The notes: generated by a model from the sequence alone, not told the origin. A DNA stretch of 34,623 nucleotides from Parabacteroides distasonis (GCF_004793765.1 NZ_SRYM01000045.1:1-34623), one strand, 5' to 3'; positions 1-9,428 are shown, counted from the first letter of the stretch. Numbers and translations: made by a program.

Positions 1-52
1 ACACTCTGATGTTGAAACTTTATGCAAAAATATAACGATTAAATAATATACA

Positions 53-1216
53 ATGGATACAGAAACAGTTTCCCCTAATTTCGATGACATCCGTCCGCTG
101 AACAATAGTGAGGTAAAGGATGCGATTGAAAAATTGGTCGCCAATGAGGATTTCGAGCGGGCTTTACGTTACATAAAGCCGAATTTGAATTGGGAGGAAT
201 TCTCAGTTGCCATGCGTGCTTGCAAGACGAAGGAGGAGTTTAAATCTACTCTGGCCTATGACGCTGTAATGACGGTGGCGAAAAATACGACTTTCTCGCT
301 TACTATCTCAGGGCGTAGCCGTCTGCCGAAAGATAAGGCGGCATGTACGTTTATCTCGAACCATAGGGATATCGTATTGGATGCCTCCTTCTTGAACGTC
401 ATGTTATATGATGTGGGGTATGGTATGACGCAGGTCGCTATCGGCGACAATCTTTTGATCCGTCCGTGGATCGAGACGTTGGTGCGCTTGAATAACAGCT
501 TTATCGTGAAGCGTGGCGTTTCTGTTCGTCAGATGCTGGAGGTTAGCAAGATGCTTTCCTCTTATATCCATCATGCGATCAAAGATGTGAAAGAATCCGT
601 CTGGATCGCCCAGCGTGAGGGACGTGCCAAGGATTCGGACGATCGTACGCAGGGTAGCGTGTTGAAGATGCTGAGTATCGGCGGCGATAAGGATAATCTG
701 TTGTTGAATTTGATGGACTTGAATATCGTACCGGTCGCTATCTCCTACGAGTTTGACCCTTGCGATTTCTTGAAGGCGAAAGAATTCCAGATGAAGCGAG
801 ATGATCCGGATTACGTGAAATGTCAGCGGGATGATTTGTTGAGCATGGAAACGGGTATCCTGAATAATAAGGGTCGTGTCCACTTCACGATCACTTCCCC
901 GATAAACGACTCTTTGGCCAAACTGGACAAGGATATGGAGAAGAATGAGCTGGTAAGTGCTATCGCGTCTGTTATCGACCGGGAGATTTATAAGAACTAT
1001 CGTTTCTATCCTTGCAATTATGTAGCTTATGACTGGCTGAACGCTACTCGCCGTTTCCACGAGCATTACGGACCGAAGGATAAGAAGCAGTTCGAGGAAT
1101 ATATACAAGGACAGTTGAATAAGATTGTCCTTCCGAATAAAGATGAGTCGTTCTTGCGCAAGAAATTGTTGGAGATGTACTCTAATCCGTTGAAGAACTA
1201 TTTGACAACTTTATAA
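53..1216 (+). CDS. PlsB/PlsC-like glycerolipid acyltransferase
   Basis: 387 residues with no N-terminal signal. It probably transfers an acyl chain to glycerol-3-phosphate or lysophosphatidate, or to a related acceptor, at the cytoplasmic face of the inner membrane. The sequence shows the acyltransferase block I as SNHRDIVLD (residues 102-110), a block-II-like FIVKRG (150-155) and a block-III-like REGRAKD (188-194). The usual catalytic motif is H-X4-D. Here the spacing from His104 to Asp110 is five residues, with another Asp at 106, so the group may be a divergent subfamily. The ATG at 53 follows an A-rich leader, typical for this phylum, which often lacks a Shine-Dalgarno. It stands alone and ends in a strong terminator. 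The family assignment is good; the exact acceptor is unknown. Confidence 0.75.
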   Translation: MDTETVSPNFDDIRPLNNSEVKDAIEKLVANEDFERALRYIKPNLNWEEFSVAMRACKTKEEFKSTLAYDAVMTVAKNTTFSLTISGRSRLPKDKAACTFISNHRDIVLDASFLNVMLYDVGYGMTQVAIGDNLLIRPWIETLVRLNNSFIVKRGVSVRQMLEVSKMLSSYIHHAIKDVKESVWIAQREGRAKDSDDRTQGSVLKMLSIGGDKDNLLLNLMDLNIVPVAISYEFDPCDFLKAKEFQMKRDDPDYVKCQRDDLLSMETGILNNKGRVHFTITSPINDSLAKLDKDMEKNELVSAIASVIDREIYKNYRFYPCNYVAYDWLNATRRFHEHYGPKDKKQFEEYIQGQLNKIVLPNKDESFLRKKLLEMYSNPLKNYLTTL

Positions 1217-1239
1217 GTTCCAATTGATTTTGATAGAGA

Positions 1240-1284
1240 GGTGTTGTAAAAGAGCGTAAGAAGCCTTTTACGACACCTTTTTTG
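1240..1284 (+). terminator. Rho-independent terminator of the acyltransferase gene
   Basis: A 13-bp stem (GGTGTTGTAAAAG at 1240-1252 with CTTTTACGACACC at 1265-1277, one G-T pair) is followed by six T residues. It lies 24 bases past the stop codon. Confidence 0.85.
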
Positions 1285-1701
1285 TTAACTGGTGTATCGT
1301 AAAATCTATGTCGCTAATGTATATTCCACCAAGGGATAGTCTGGCCAAACACTACACGGTCTAATCATTTCACGGGCAGATAGAGCAAGCTACTTCCGAT
1401 AATACTTTTATCCAATAGGAAGGCTCAACCGTAACAATTTCTCGCAGGCATCTCTATGTTCTCTTTCACGGCCTTCGCTGCATATCATTGACATAAAGTA
1501 AGTTGGCCGACGTGAAACGTGCGATCAACAAATTGAAATCATTGAGAGGAGGTACGTTATATTACCGCACGGCTCTGATAGACAGTGCCGCTTGCGAGGG
1601 CTTCCAAGAATGCCCAGTATAAGTTCCTTATACTGGGCACTGTAAGATGCTTACGATGGGCATTCTTGTATCCTTTGGATGGGTACCGTAAGAAAGTGTC
1701 C
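1285..1701. other. gene-free convergent gap with complex palindrome
   Basis: About 417 bases between the convergent acyltransferase and tamL genes. I see no convincing gene. A stop-bounded stretch at 1497-1622 reads like protein (for example ADVKRAINKLKSL) but has no start codon and no family I recognise, so it could be a decayed gene. The 3' part holds the palindrome at 1605-1668, described separately. Confidence 0.5.
1605..1668. repeat. nested palindrome able to form a three-way junction
   Basis: An outer inverted repeat (CAAGAATGCCC at 1605-1615, GGGCATTCTTG at 1658-1668) encloses two further hairpins. One is a perfect 13-bp stem (1611-1623 with 1627-1639, loop TTC). The other is a shorter GTAAG/CTTAC hairpin around 1642-1654. 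The outer stem and the 13-bp stem share bases 1611-1615, so they compete. No T-run follows on either strand, so it does not look like a simple terminator, though it may protect the 3' end of the tamL transcript. Confidence 0.7.
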
Positions 1702-4083
1702 TTAGAAGGGATATCCGATAGCGAAATGGTAGCCCATACCGTCCTTGAATTTCGGGATATTGTAATAACCTTTCTTTCCGGTATCGTAAGGGAGATGCAG
1801 GCCGATACCCACGTCGAAACGGATGACGATAAAGGTCAGGTCGTAGCGTAGGCCGAAACCGGTACCCAAGGCTAGATCTTTGAGGAAGCTACCCCATTTC
1901 AGTTGTCCGCCGGGACGATCTGGATCGTTTCGGATCAGCCAGATGTTACCGCAGTCGAGGAAAGTGGCCCCATGAAGGTCGCCAAGGATCGGGAAGCGGT
2001 ATTCGAGGTTGGTCTCGAATTTAAGATCACCCGTACGGTCGATGTAAGCGTATTTATTGTTGTCGCTGTTCTGGTAGTAGCGTCCGGGACCTATGCTGCG
2101 GATCGTAAAAGCACGGATGCTATTCGCTCCGCCGATGTAGAATTGCTCATTATAAGGGGAGGTACGGGCGTTACCGTAGCTATAAATAGCGCCGGCCATT
2201 AATCGGCCTACGAGATATTGCTTATGCCCGAGGGCGTAATTATAACGTATTTCGGCGGTTCCCTTGATGAATTGGGCGAAGGGGTTGCCGAGTAATTCCT
2301 TATCCTCTTTATTGAATTTCTTCCCGGCTAACGCATAAATCCCATCCAAGACTAGACCCGCTTGGGTAACGGATGCCTGCCACCAAAGATGGTTCCGGCG
2401 ACTGGTAATCGGGGAATCATCATAGGTATAGGTATAGTTCATGGCCGGGATGAATTGATTTTGCAAACTCTTCTTTAGGGCCTTGTTCACGTTGGTAATG
2501 CTGTCGAACTCATGCGTGGTATGCTGGAGCAAGTTGAACGTTAGCTTGAAAGGGGTGATGGAATGATGAGACGTGGCGGTAGGCTGGAACTCATACGAGG
2601 CGTCACCACCGAATGCCAGCAACTTGAAGAAACGGGCCCGGTTCATCTGGTCCGCATAGAGGCGGAAGGTGGTGCTGGCCGGGAAATTCATGTCCCGTTT
2701 GTTGAATGTAGGGAACAATACCCGTGGGAAAGTCAGCGTGGTAGTCAAGCCTAACTCATAACTGTTGATCTTGGAGTTGCTACCATCCAGCTTGTTGCCG
2801 GTCTGCCATTCGTAAGAGCCGCGGAGTTTCACGCCGAAGGTCTCGCCCCCTCCGAAGACATTCCGTTTTGTCACGCTGAAAATGGCGCCCGGACCCACTT
2901 GGTCGTTGCTCTTGGCGGTGACGTTCAACTCCAGCTCGCCGTCCAATGGAAGATCGTAGACCGTATTGATCCGCAGATCCAGCGTATCTTGGCGGCGCAT
3001 GGTATCACGGGGGGAATATTGCAACTCGGCATAACGGAAGATACCCAAGCGGGACAGGGCCGTTTGCGTCCGTTCCTGCGCCCGCTGGTTATAAAGTTCC
3101 CCCGACTTGAAATATAAACGGTTGTAAATGACCGAGGGGCGAACTCTTAGCTTACCCTCATAATGGATCGTAAGGTCCTTATAGCGGATCGAGTCCGTGG
3201 GAGTCTCATTCTGGTAGCCGTTTAGCCAGACGGATATATCCCCGAGCTTCCAAGGGCGGAGGGCCGAGGGGGGAAGACTTTCCTTCGGGGCCACCCGTAA
3301 GGCCACTTTCCCGGGGTTCAACAAGGTATCCGCTTGATAGGTGATGAAATCAGGACGGAAATAGTAATATCCGTTGTTACGGAGCAAGGACGAGATGCGT
3401 TCCCGCTCGGCTTGCAATTGGACGACGTTGAAATTCTCTCCTTTGTGGAGGATACGATCGCCGATCGTGGCATCGATCAATGAGTCGGCACGGTGACGGA
3501 TATGGACGTATTGGATGCTGTCCAGCGTATACGGATCGTTCATGGTGACACTGTATTCCAGCTTTGCCTTCCGGGGATTCTTGGGATCGGGTATGACCTC
3601 GAAAGAAGTCTCTCCGTTGAAATAACCGTATTCGTTCAATAGATTCCGGGCTACCTTGACACGGATTTCCGGGTTCACGGTGGTGATCAGCACCGGTTTC
3701 GACGCTAGTTTGTTGAAGATCCACTTGCCGACCTTCCCTTTCTTGTTCACGAAAGCGTTGTAGACCCACAGGCCGAAAGGAAAAGGCACCCGGATCGAGG
3801 AGCTTCCCAGCAAGGCGTTGTTGGGGGGATAGGCTAGGGCGGCCTCGACCTCTTCCAAGGCGGCTTCGCCGGGTTTGGTCTTATCCTCGTTCTTCACCTC
3901 TATTTTCTTGATACCGGTATATAGGACCGCTCCCTCGGGAAGGTTCTTCGTGGTGGAGCAAGAGGAGAGAAGAAGTACGGATAGGAGGATGTTTCTGGTG
4001 GCGATGCGCCACGGCCTAAGGGTAAGCGATCTCGCCTGGTAAGGCGAGGCTTGCCGCTTAAAATGTGTTAAAACGTTTTTCAT
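1702..4083 (-). CDS. tamL: TamL, lipoprotein BamA/TamA-family outer-membrane protein
   Basis: 793 residues. The N-terminal half fits POTRA-type repeats and the C-terminal half (about 400-793) an Omp85 beta-barrel that ends in ...AIGYPF, a typical outer-membrane C-terminus with final Phe. A lipobox (LLLSSC, Cys42) shows it is a lipoprotein. This matches TamL, the lipidated TamA relative described for Bacteroidota. With TamB it should help lipid or protein delivery to the outer membrane. The ATG at 4083 overlaps the tamB stop as ATGA, which implies coupled translation. Oddly, about 30 polar, basic residues precede the hydrophobic part of the signal, and no later ATG, GTG or TTG in frame lies before the lipobox, so this long n-region appears real. 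Confidence 0.88.
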   Translation of the reverse strand: MKNVLTHFKRQASPYQARSLTLRPWRIATRNILLSVLLLSSCSTTKNLPEGAVLYTGIKKIEVKNEDKTKPGEAALEEVEAALAYPPNNALLGSSSIRVPFPFGLWVYNAFVNKKGKVGKWIFNKLASKPVLITTVNPEIRVKVARNLLNEYGYFNGETSFEVIPDPKNPRKAKLEYSVTMNDPYTLDSIQYVHIRHRADSLIDATIGDRILHKGENFNVVQLQAERERISSLLRNNGYYYFRPDFITYQADTLLNPGKVALRVAPKESLPPSALRPWKLGDISVWLNGYQNETPTDSIRYKDLTIHYEGKLRVRPSVIYNRLYFKSGELYNQRAQERTQTALSRLGIFRYAELQYSPRDTMRRQDTLDLRINTVYDLPLDGELELNVTAKSNDQVGPGAIFSVTKRNVFGGGETFGVKLRGSYEWQTGNKLDGSNSKINSYELGLTTTLTFPRVLFPTFNKRDMNFPASTTFRLYADQMNRARFFKLLAFGGDASYEFQPTATSHHSITPFKLTFNLLQHTTHEFDSITNVNKALKKSLQNQFIPAMNYTYTYDDSPITSRRNHLWWQASVTQAGLVLDGIYALAGKKFNKEDKELLGNPFAQFIKGTAEIRYNYALGHKQYLVGRLMAGAIYSYGNARTSPYNEQFYIGGANSIRAFTIRSIGPGRYYQNSDNNKYAYIDRTGDLKFETNLEYRFPILGDLHGATFLDCGNIWLIRNDPDRPGGQLKWGSFLKDLALGTGFGLRYDLTFIVIRFDVGIGLHLPYDTGKKGYYNIPKFKDGMGYHFAIGYPF
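4031..4048 (-). promoter_or_regulatory. hairpin in the first codons of tamL
   Basis: CTCGCCT (4031-4037) and AGGCGAG (4042-4048) form a 7-bp GC-rich stem with a 4-base loop, covering about codons 13-18 of tamL. It lies in the unusual N-terminal extension, just after the tamB/tamL junction, and could affect coupled translation. A role is inference only. Confidence 0.4.
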
Positions 4084-7000
4084 TCCTTTTCTTTTTCGTC
4101 ATTTATGGGTTTCACTTTCGTTTTCTTGAAGTTGAATAGCTCCTTGAGGTGCATCATTTTCTTGCGGAGCACGATACCGGCTCCGGTCTCCGTGATCTCA
4201 CCTTCTAGCAGGCTTTCGTAGTTCTTGTCGTGGAAGAGCTTAATGTATCGGGAGCCGCTACTGTCCAGCCGGTATTCTACGGATATGTTGTCGATGAACG
4301 GTTGCGCCTGCCCGTTGTTAATGTTCTCGCCAGTAGAGATACGACCGCCTAGAACCACACGGATACGGTCATTATAGAATCGCTTTGCGAAGCGGAAGGA
4401 GTAGTCGGTACGGGTACCACCTCCGGCGTCGCCATTATCATCGTACGTCTCCATACCGAAACTGATATCCACGGACTTCAAGGCGCTTCCGGCAATGTTG
4501 TTGATCTCGCTTTGCAAGAAGCTGGTCAAAGCGTCTCCCATATTCACGTTCACTTTGCCGCCACCACCGCCACCACCGAGGTACATACCGGTCACGAGCA
4601 TGCTGACAGCCAGCTTTGCCCGTTCCTCCGGGCCTTTCGAGGTTAGTTCCTCTTGCATCGCCATGTCTTCCGGGGCAGTAAGGGTAAATTGCAATCCTAG
4701 GTTCTCCAGTCGCTGGGTCAATTCGATGCCTACGTCGAAATTCACCAAGCGGGGCGATGATTGCCCGGTTAGGGTGACGGACGTACGGACTCGCTCGGTA
4801 GCCGTAAGGTTCAAGGTCGGGTCCATGGGGTTGCCTGTCCATTGCACGTAGCTATCCTCCTGTACGTTGAACTCCTTCAGCGGGATGACCGGGATGGAGT
4901 ACTTGATGGTTCCGCCCGTCAGCGTGTAGCGTCCGTTCAGGAACATATCTCCTTGCGGGGTATACTGGAAGGAAAGGTCGCCGCCACCCTCCAAATTGAT
5001 ATGGTTGGACTGGTCGGGACTTAAATCCACGTTCGCTTGTACGGCGGGATCGATGTGGATCGTCATCAACATGTCCATGCCTCCCATCGGCAACGGGGGC
5101 TTACGAGGCATGCGCCGACGTAAGGTATCCGTGAAAGAGGTGAAGGTTACCATGTCCGACATACGGTCTTGCACGGTCAACGGGGAGTCTTTCAGCACGT
5201 AGGTGATATTCGTTCCGCCCAATAATTGCAAGTCTCCTCGCATGGTCAAGGCACCCAACGGCCCGCGTACGGTAGAATTCAGGTTGACGAACAGCTTTCC
5301 GTAGACAAGGCTTTCCTCGTTTTTCTTAACGTTCAGCAGTTGCAAGTTATTCGCCGTTAGTTTAAGATTGGCGGTCATGCGGGATAAATCGTTGAAATCC
5401 ACTTCTCCGTTGATGATAAACGGATTCTTGTTGTATGCGTAAATACCATATTGGTTGAACAAGATCCGGTTGTTCTTTATCTCTATCTTCTTATCGTCGA
5501 AACGGAAGGTAGAACCTGCGGCGCCTACATAAACGGAGGCGGTATCGAGAATCAGATATCCCTCGGCCATGGGTTTATCGCTTTGTCCGCTGATAGCGAG
5601 CGTACCATCGAGGTCTCCGCCCATTTTCGCCATATCATCCGGGATGAACGGGTTGGCGATATTCAAGGGGAAGTGCATGAATTCGATATTACCGCTGATA
5701 TGGTCGGTCTCGCCCATCTGGTATAAGGCGGTAATGGCACTTACCTCTTTCCGGTCTCGGAAAAGGTGCATATCCACTTGATGGTTCCCCTGCTCTAAAG
5801 GTAGATAGACAGCGTTGAACATGAGTTCGCCAACCCGCTCGTTCTCATAATACAGATCATCAATGTTCATATCCGCTACGACCATGAAGGCAGAGTCGGA
5901 AGGAGCGTACTGGAAATCGGCGTTCAATATACCTTTCATCGGCGGGATATAACTGAACGCATTGGAGATAATCGCAAGGTCAATCTGGTTCAATTCGGCG
6001 TGGACTTCCTCCATTTCGTCATTTTCCGCTTGGGAATGTATCCAGAGGGAGGCGTTATTATCTCCGCTGAGTCGCAGGTTTGCCTCGATATCCTTCATGC
6101 TGTGTACCGCAACGTAATTATCCGGGTTCAGCTTGAAAGGGCGGAACGCTATGATCGGGTCATCGGGGAAGAAATGGAACTTGACCCCGTTCTGTATTTT
6201 ATCGGCTCGGATTCCGAGTAACAAGCCGATCTTGCCTTTTCCGTCTTTGAAATAAAGGCGTGCGTCACCGAAGCCATAACGTATTTGCCCGTCTAGCCCA
6301 GCATTGAAAGGTTGTTGCTGCCTGTATTTATTCTTGATCACTTGGGCGCTATAGAGTATTCCGAGTGAATCTTGGTGCATCTCCGCCCGTATGGTATCAA
6401 TCTGCATTGTATCCCGTGCCAGATCGTAAATGGAGACATCCATGCGTATACCCGTTTCCGGTGAGGTATAGGCGTTCATAGCTATGCTCTTGAAGTCTAC
6501 GTAATAGGTTTGGAGATAGTTGTAGATCGGATTGTCTTGTCCTGCTCGTACCTCGAGGTACATATCGGGGAGGAGTGGACGAAGGATCTCTAGGTTGACT
6601 GTCGAGTCTCGTTCCAATTGTAGGACGATATCATTCGATACTTTGGTCAACTTATCCGTGATGTGATGTATACAATCATTACCCGTGAGGATGATCCCTA
6701 AATCCCCAGCGTGGAAAGACACACGGGTGGTATCGATATCTGTCCGGGCATGCAAGGTAAGCGTTTTCGGCTTGAAGCTTTGTTTCGAGGTGACGATCTC
6801 CCAGTTTCCTAACGTAATGTCTATCTTGTTGTTCTCTTCCAGATTACTTTCCGCCTCGGCGAAAAGCTGGAAGGAGGTGGCGAAAGGATTTGCCATTAGG
6901 TGCATACCCTGTAAATCAACGTTCTCCACATCCGCTATCAACATTGCTTTCACCTCGTGCTTGTGGAGGGTCGCATTTAAGGAGACATCCATTTTCGCTA

Positions 7001-8696
7001 ACGGGTATTTGCTAAGCAGGTCTACTTTCAGCAAATTCTTTTCCAGAGAGCCATCAATGGATACGTTCGATACCGATGAGGCGCCGTAGCGTATATCCGA
7101 AATCTTACCGTCCAGCTTGGCCCACGTGCGTTCAGAGAAAGGGTCTGTGCCCCGGCCTTCCGCTTTGACGGAGGCGGTCAGCCAAAATAGAGAGTCTTTG
7201 GGCATGAAATGGGTAGGTTCCAGACTGTCTATCCGTAAATTAGCCTCGTAATCCGGTTTCACCGGATGATAGCGGGCGGTCAGATCTACTTTGCCTTTAT
7301 CTTGGGTAAGAGTAAGCTCCGTACGGTACTCTTGATTCGCAAGCGTAGCCTTTCCCTTCAACTGAATGCCTGCCGGAATGGCAAATTGATCCCGTTGGGC
7401 GGCGGGAAGCATCGCCAGCAAAAAGTCCAGATTACCGGATCGAGCCTTTAACTGAATCTCACCGGTTCGCCGGATGCTATCCGTCACGGACTCCATGCTA
7501 CCCGTGACGTTCATCTGAAACGCTCCCGGCAGCATGATATCGCCTTGTGTGATACGTATACTGGAGAGGTTGCCTTCTACGCCAGCCGTAATAGCGAGAG
7601 GCTTGTCCGGATAGGCTTTTTTGAAATCCTCCGGAAGAGAACCTGCTGCTATCAATAAATCTTCTTTCCCCAACGAGGCGTTTAACAGGGCTTTCATGCT
7701 CCCTTGCGGATGATCCTCGAGGAAGCTCCAAGGGATAGTCGCTGTCAATCTCACTTCGGAATTCGGTGTCTGGAGAAGTAGGTCCGGTACATCTATCTGT
7801 TCATGGTCACTCCGGATATTTCCTGCCAATGCTGAAACCTTGAGGCCGGAACGTTCTTCCACGAAGAATTCCTTGATGTGGGCGTTTATTTCTTTTCCTT
7901 GATAGAAGATGGAATCGATAGAGGTGTTCAGGTTCGTTAAACGGATATGGGAGAAATCGAGTCCTTGCTCGGGTGCCGCGTAATTCCCGTCATAGGCGAA
8001 TGTGGAATTCGTTATGTCAAAGTTTCTTGCCTTATATTGTTCCGCTCCAAGATCCACGAGGCCGTTATTTAGCCCAGCTTTATCTACGAAAGCTGTAAGT
8101 CGTAACGAATCCGAGGGTACTTGTAGGGCGAAAGCTACCCGGTTCAAGCTAATCTTATCGAACTTGAGTACCCAGTTCAAGGGTGTGGATGTCGTGTCTT
8201 CTTTCGAGGTTGAGTCATTTAATAGAAGGGTAATGGCGGTATCGGATAGATCTACGGTATTCAATGTAGCTTTCTCCTCGGACAGGTCTATGCGATCGGC
8301 GTGTAGGTAAAGTTTCCCCAAGAATCCCTTGATTTCCATCCCTTCAATCATAGTCCCAGTATTAACCTTTACGTTCCTGAGATCGATCGCCTCTACCAAT
8401 ACTTGCTTCCGCAAAAGAGGAAGAGCACGAATCCGTACCGTCAAGCTCTGTAAACTCAACAAGGTATCGGCGGGAGGATTCACCACCTCGACGCCCTTAA
8501 CCGTAAGGTCTAACGGGAAAGATAGCCTAATCCGCTCGATCCCGATCTGCATACCGGTCGTTTTTCCCGCATATTCGGTCGCTTTCCGTACTGCGAAGTT
8601 TTGGAAAGGAGGTATATATAATGATATAGAGAGTAACAATACCAATGCGATCGGTATTAGGCATATCACTCCTATCCGTTTAATCCATACGCTCAT
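4080..8696 (-). CDS. tamB: TamB, translocation and assembly module inner-membrane component
   Basis: 1538 residues, in the usual range for TamB. A single membrane segment (about 7-28) is followed by FQNFAVRKATEYAG-type sequence, then a very long, repetitive beta-rich region that should form the periplasm-spanning groove. The C-terminal TamB domain (DUF490, roughly 1150-1510) is clear, with a run of seven glycines near residue 1375 and then an amphipathic stretch (SFLQSEINNIAGSALKSVDI). The last 20 or so residues are a charged tail. AsmA-like proteins of this type are thought to carry phospholipids between the membranes and to work with a TamA/TamL barrel. It follows the plug-domain gene by 29 bases and overlaps tamL by 4, so the three form one operon. 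Confidence 0.93.
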   Translation of the reverse strand: MSVWIKRIGVICLIPIALVLLLSISLYIPPFQNFAVRKATEYAGKTTGMQIGIERIRLSFPLDLTVKGVEVVNPPADTLLSLQSLTVRIRALPLLRKQVLVEAIDLRNVKVNTGTMIEGMEIKGFLGKLYLHADRIDLSEEKATLNTVDLSDTAITLLLNDSTSKEDTTSTPLNWVLKFDKISLNRVAFALQVPSDSLRLTAFVDKAGLNNGLVDLGAEQYKARNFDITNSTFAYDGNYAAPEQGLDFSHIRLTNLNTSIDSIFYQGKEINAHIKEFFVEERSGLKVSALAGNIRSDHEQIDVPDLLLQTPNSEVRLTATIPWSFLEDHPQGSMKALLNASLGKEDLLIAAGSLPEDFKKAYPDKPLAITAGVEGNLSSIRITQGDIMLPGAFQMNVTGSMESVTDSIRRTGEIQLKARSGNLDFLLAMLPAAQRDQFAIPAGIQLKGKATLANQEYRTELTLTQDKGKVDLTARYHPVKPDYEANLRIDSLEPTHFMPKDSLFWLTASVKAEGRGTDPFSERTWAKLDGKISDIRYGASSVSNVSIDGSLEKNLLKVDLLSKYPLAKMDVSLNATLHKHEVKAMLIADVENVDLQGMHLMANPFATSFQLFAEAESNLEENNKIDITLGNWEIVTSKQSFKPKTLTLHARTDIDTTRVSFHAGDLGIILTGNDCIHHITDKLTKVSNDIVLQLERDSTVNLEILRPLLPDMYLEVRAGQDNPIYNYLQTYYVDFKSIAMNAYTSPETGIRMDVSIYDLARDTMQIDTIRAEMHQDSLGILYSAQVIKNKYRQQQPFNAGLDGQIRYGFGDARLYFKDGKGKIGLLLGIRADKIQNGVKFHFFPDDPIIAFRPFKLNPDNYVAVHSMKDIEANLRLSGDNNASLWIHSQAENDEMEEVHAELNQIDLAIISNAFSYIPPMKGILNADFQYAPSDSAFMVVADMNIDDLYYENERVGELMFNAVYLPLEQGNHQVDMHLFRDRKEVSAITALYQMGETDHISGNIEFMHFPLNIANPFIPDDMAKMGGDLDGTLAISGQSDKPMAEGYLILDTASVYVGAAGSTFRFDDKKIEIKNNRILFNQYGIYAYNKNPFIINGEVDFNDLSRMTANLKLTANNLQLLNVKKNEESLVYGKLFVNLNSTVRGPLGALTMRGDLQLLGGTNITYVLKDSPLTVQDRMSDMVTFTSFTDTLRRRMPRKPPLPMGGMDMLMTIHIDPAVQANVDLSPDQSNHINLEGGGDLSFQYTPQGDMFLNGRYTLTGGTIKYSIPVIPLKEFNVQEDSYVQWTGNPMDPTLNLTATERVRTSVTLTGQSSPRLVNFDVGIELTQRLENLGLQFTLTAPEDMAMQEELTSKGPEERAKLAVSMLVTGMYLGGGGGGGKVNVNMGDALTSFLQSEINNIAGSALKSVDISFGMETYDDNGDAGGGTRTDYSFRFAKRFYNDRIRVVLGGRISTGENINNGQAQPFIDNISVEYRLDSSGSRYIKLFHDKNYESLLEGEITETGAGIVLRKKMMHLKELFNFKKTKVKPINDEKEKE

Positions 8697-8725
8697 GTTA
8701 ATACTTTTCTCTTTTTCTTATTTGT

Positions 8726-9400
8726 TTATTTGCCTGTTTTTATGACGATCGCCCCGTTTGCGCCTCTCACCCCGTATTCACCGGCGTCTTTCAATACTCT
8801 TAATTCCGAGACATCTTCCACGGGCATCGTGTTTAGAACAGATAAGTCCATCGGTATACCGTCTACCACTACTAGCGGGTCACTAGGACTGTTTAGGGAA
8901 ACGCTCGCACGGATGCGTACGGAACCATCGGCGAATGTTATGCCACTCATCCTTCGTAGCAGGCAATAGAGATCCCGGCATCCGGTTTTCTGTATCTCTT
9001 CTTTATTCATAACGCTTGAGCTGACTATTTTGTTTCGTTCCCTTTCCATAATTTCTTTCAGGGCCTCATCAGGTTCAAAACTACGCTCTGCGTTGAATGT
9101 GCTATTCTTTAAAGTAATGGTTATATAATTGTATCCGTTGACCGGGACTTTGACTACATTTCTTGTTTTCTTAATAGTGACGAACAAGGTATCATTCAGG
9201 TTAGCCTCCGGGATAGTGAATACGCCATGTTTGTTCGTTTTCACGGTGATCGGATTCTGACTGCCTAGCGTGACCGGATAGCGTTTAATCATTTTATCAC
9301 TGATGTCACGCAATACACCGACTAAAGTATCATTCTGTGCCAAAAGTATTTGGCTGCTGAATAATAAGATGATGATTGAAAAATAATGTATCGTTTTCAC
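8726..9400 (-). CDS. orphan TonB plug-domain protein without beta-barrel
   Basis: 224 residues. A Sec signal peptide (cleavage likely after LLAQ, near residue 22) is followed by a carboxypeptidase-regulatory-like beta domain (about 25-98), a short helical linker rich in charge (105-125) and a TonB-receptor plug domain (about 128-223). Plug landmarks are DPLVVVDGIPMD (174-185) and ELRVLKDAGEYGVRGANGA (199-217), as in SusC-type proteins. The protein stops straight after the plug (IVIKTGK), so the roughly 600-residue barrel is absent. I see no TonB box. It is the first gene of the plug-tamB-tamL operon. It is probably periplasmic; its function is unknown. An intact short protein is more likely than a truncation, since the next gene starts only 29 bases on with no barrel remnant. 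Confidence 0.85.
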   Translation of the reverse strand: MKTIHYFSIIILLFSSQILLAQNDTLVGVLRDISDKMIKRYPVTLGSQNPITVKTNKHGVFTIPEANLNDTLFVTIKKTRNVVKVPVNGYNYITITLKNSTFNAERSFEPDEALKEIMERERNKIVSSSVMNKEEIQKTGCRDLYCLLRRMSGITFADGSVRIRASVSLNSPSDPLVVVDGIPMDLSVLNTMPVEDVSELRVLKDAGEYGVRGANGAIVIKTGK

Positions 9401-9428
9401 AACTCAATCTTTTTAGTTGGACATAATA

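Noticed and set aside
404-1108. Long open frame on the minus strand opposite the acyltransferase gene
   Set aside because: It is antisense to a clear family member, has no recognisable motif and reflects codon bias of the true gene.
1497-1622. Protein-like stretch in the gap after the acyltransferase
   Set aside because: It lacks a start codon, is only about 40 codons and matches no family I know; kept only as a possible relic in the gap description.
1585-1851. Short + strand frame over the gap and the 3' end of tamL
   Set aside because: It overlaps the palindrome and the tamL barrel end; it has no family signal and no promoter.
4556-4582. GCC/ACC-rich run that resembles a microsatellite
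   Set aside because: It encodes the poly-glycine stretch of TamB with mixed glycine codons, so it is a coding low-complexity segment and not an exact repeat.
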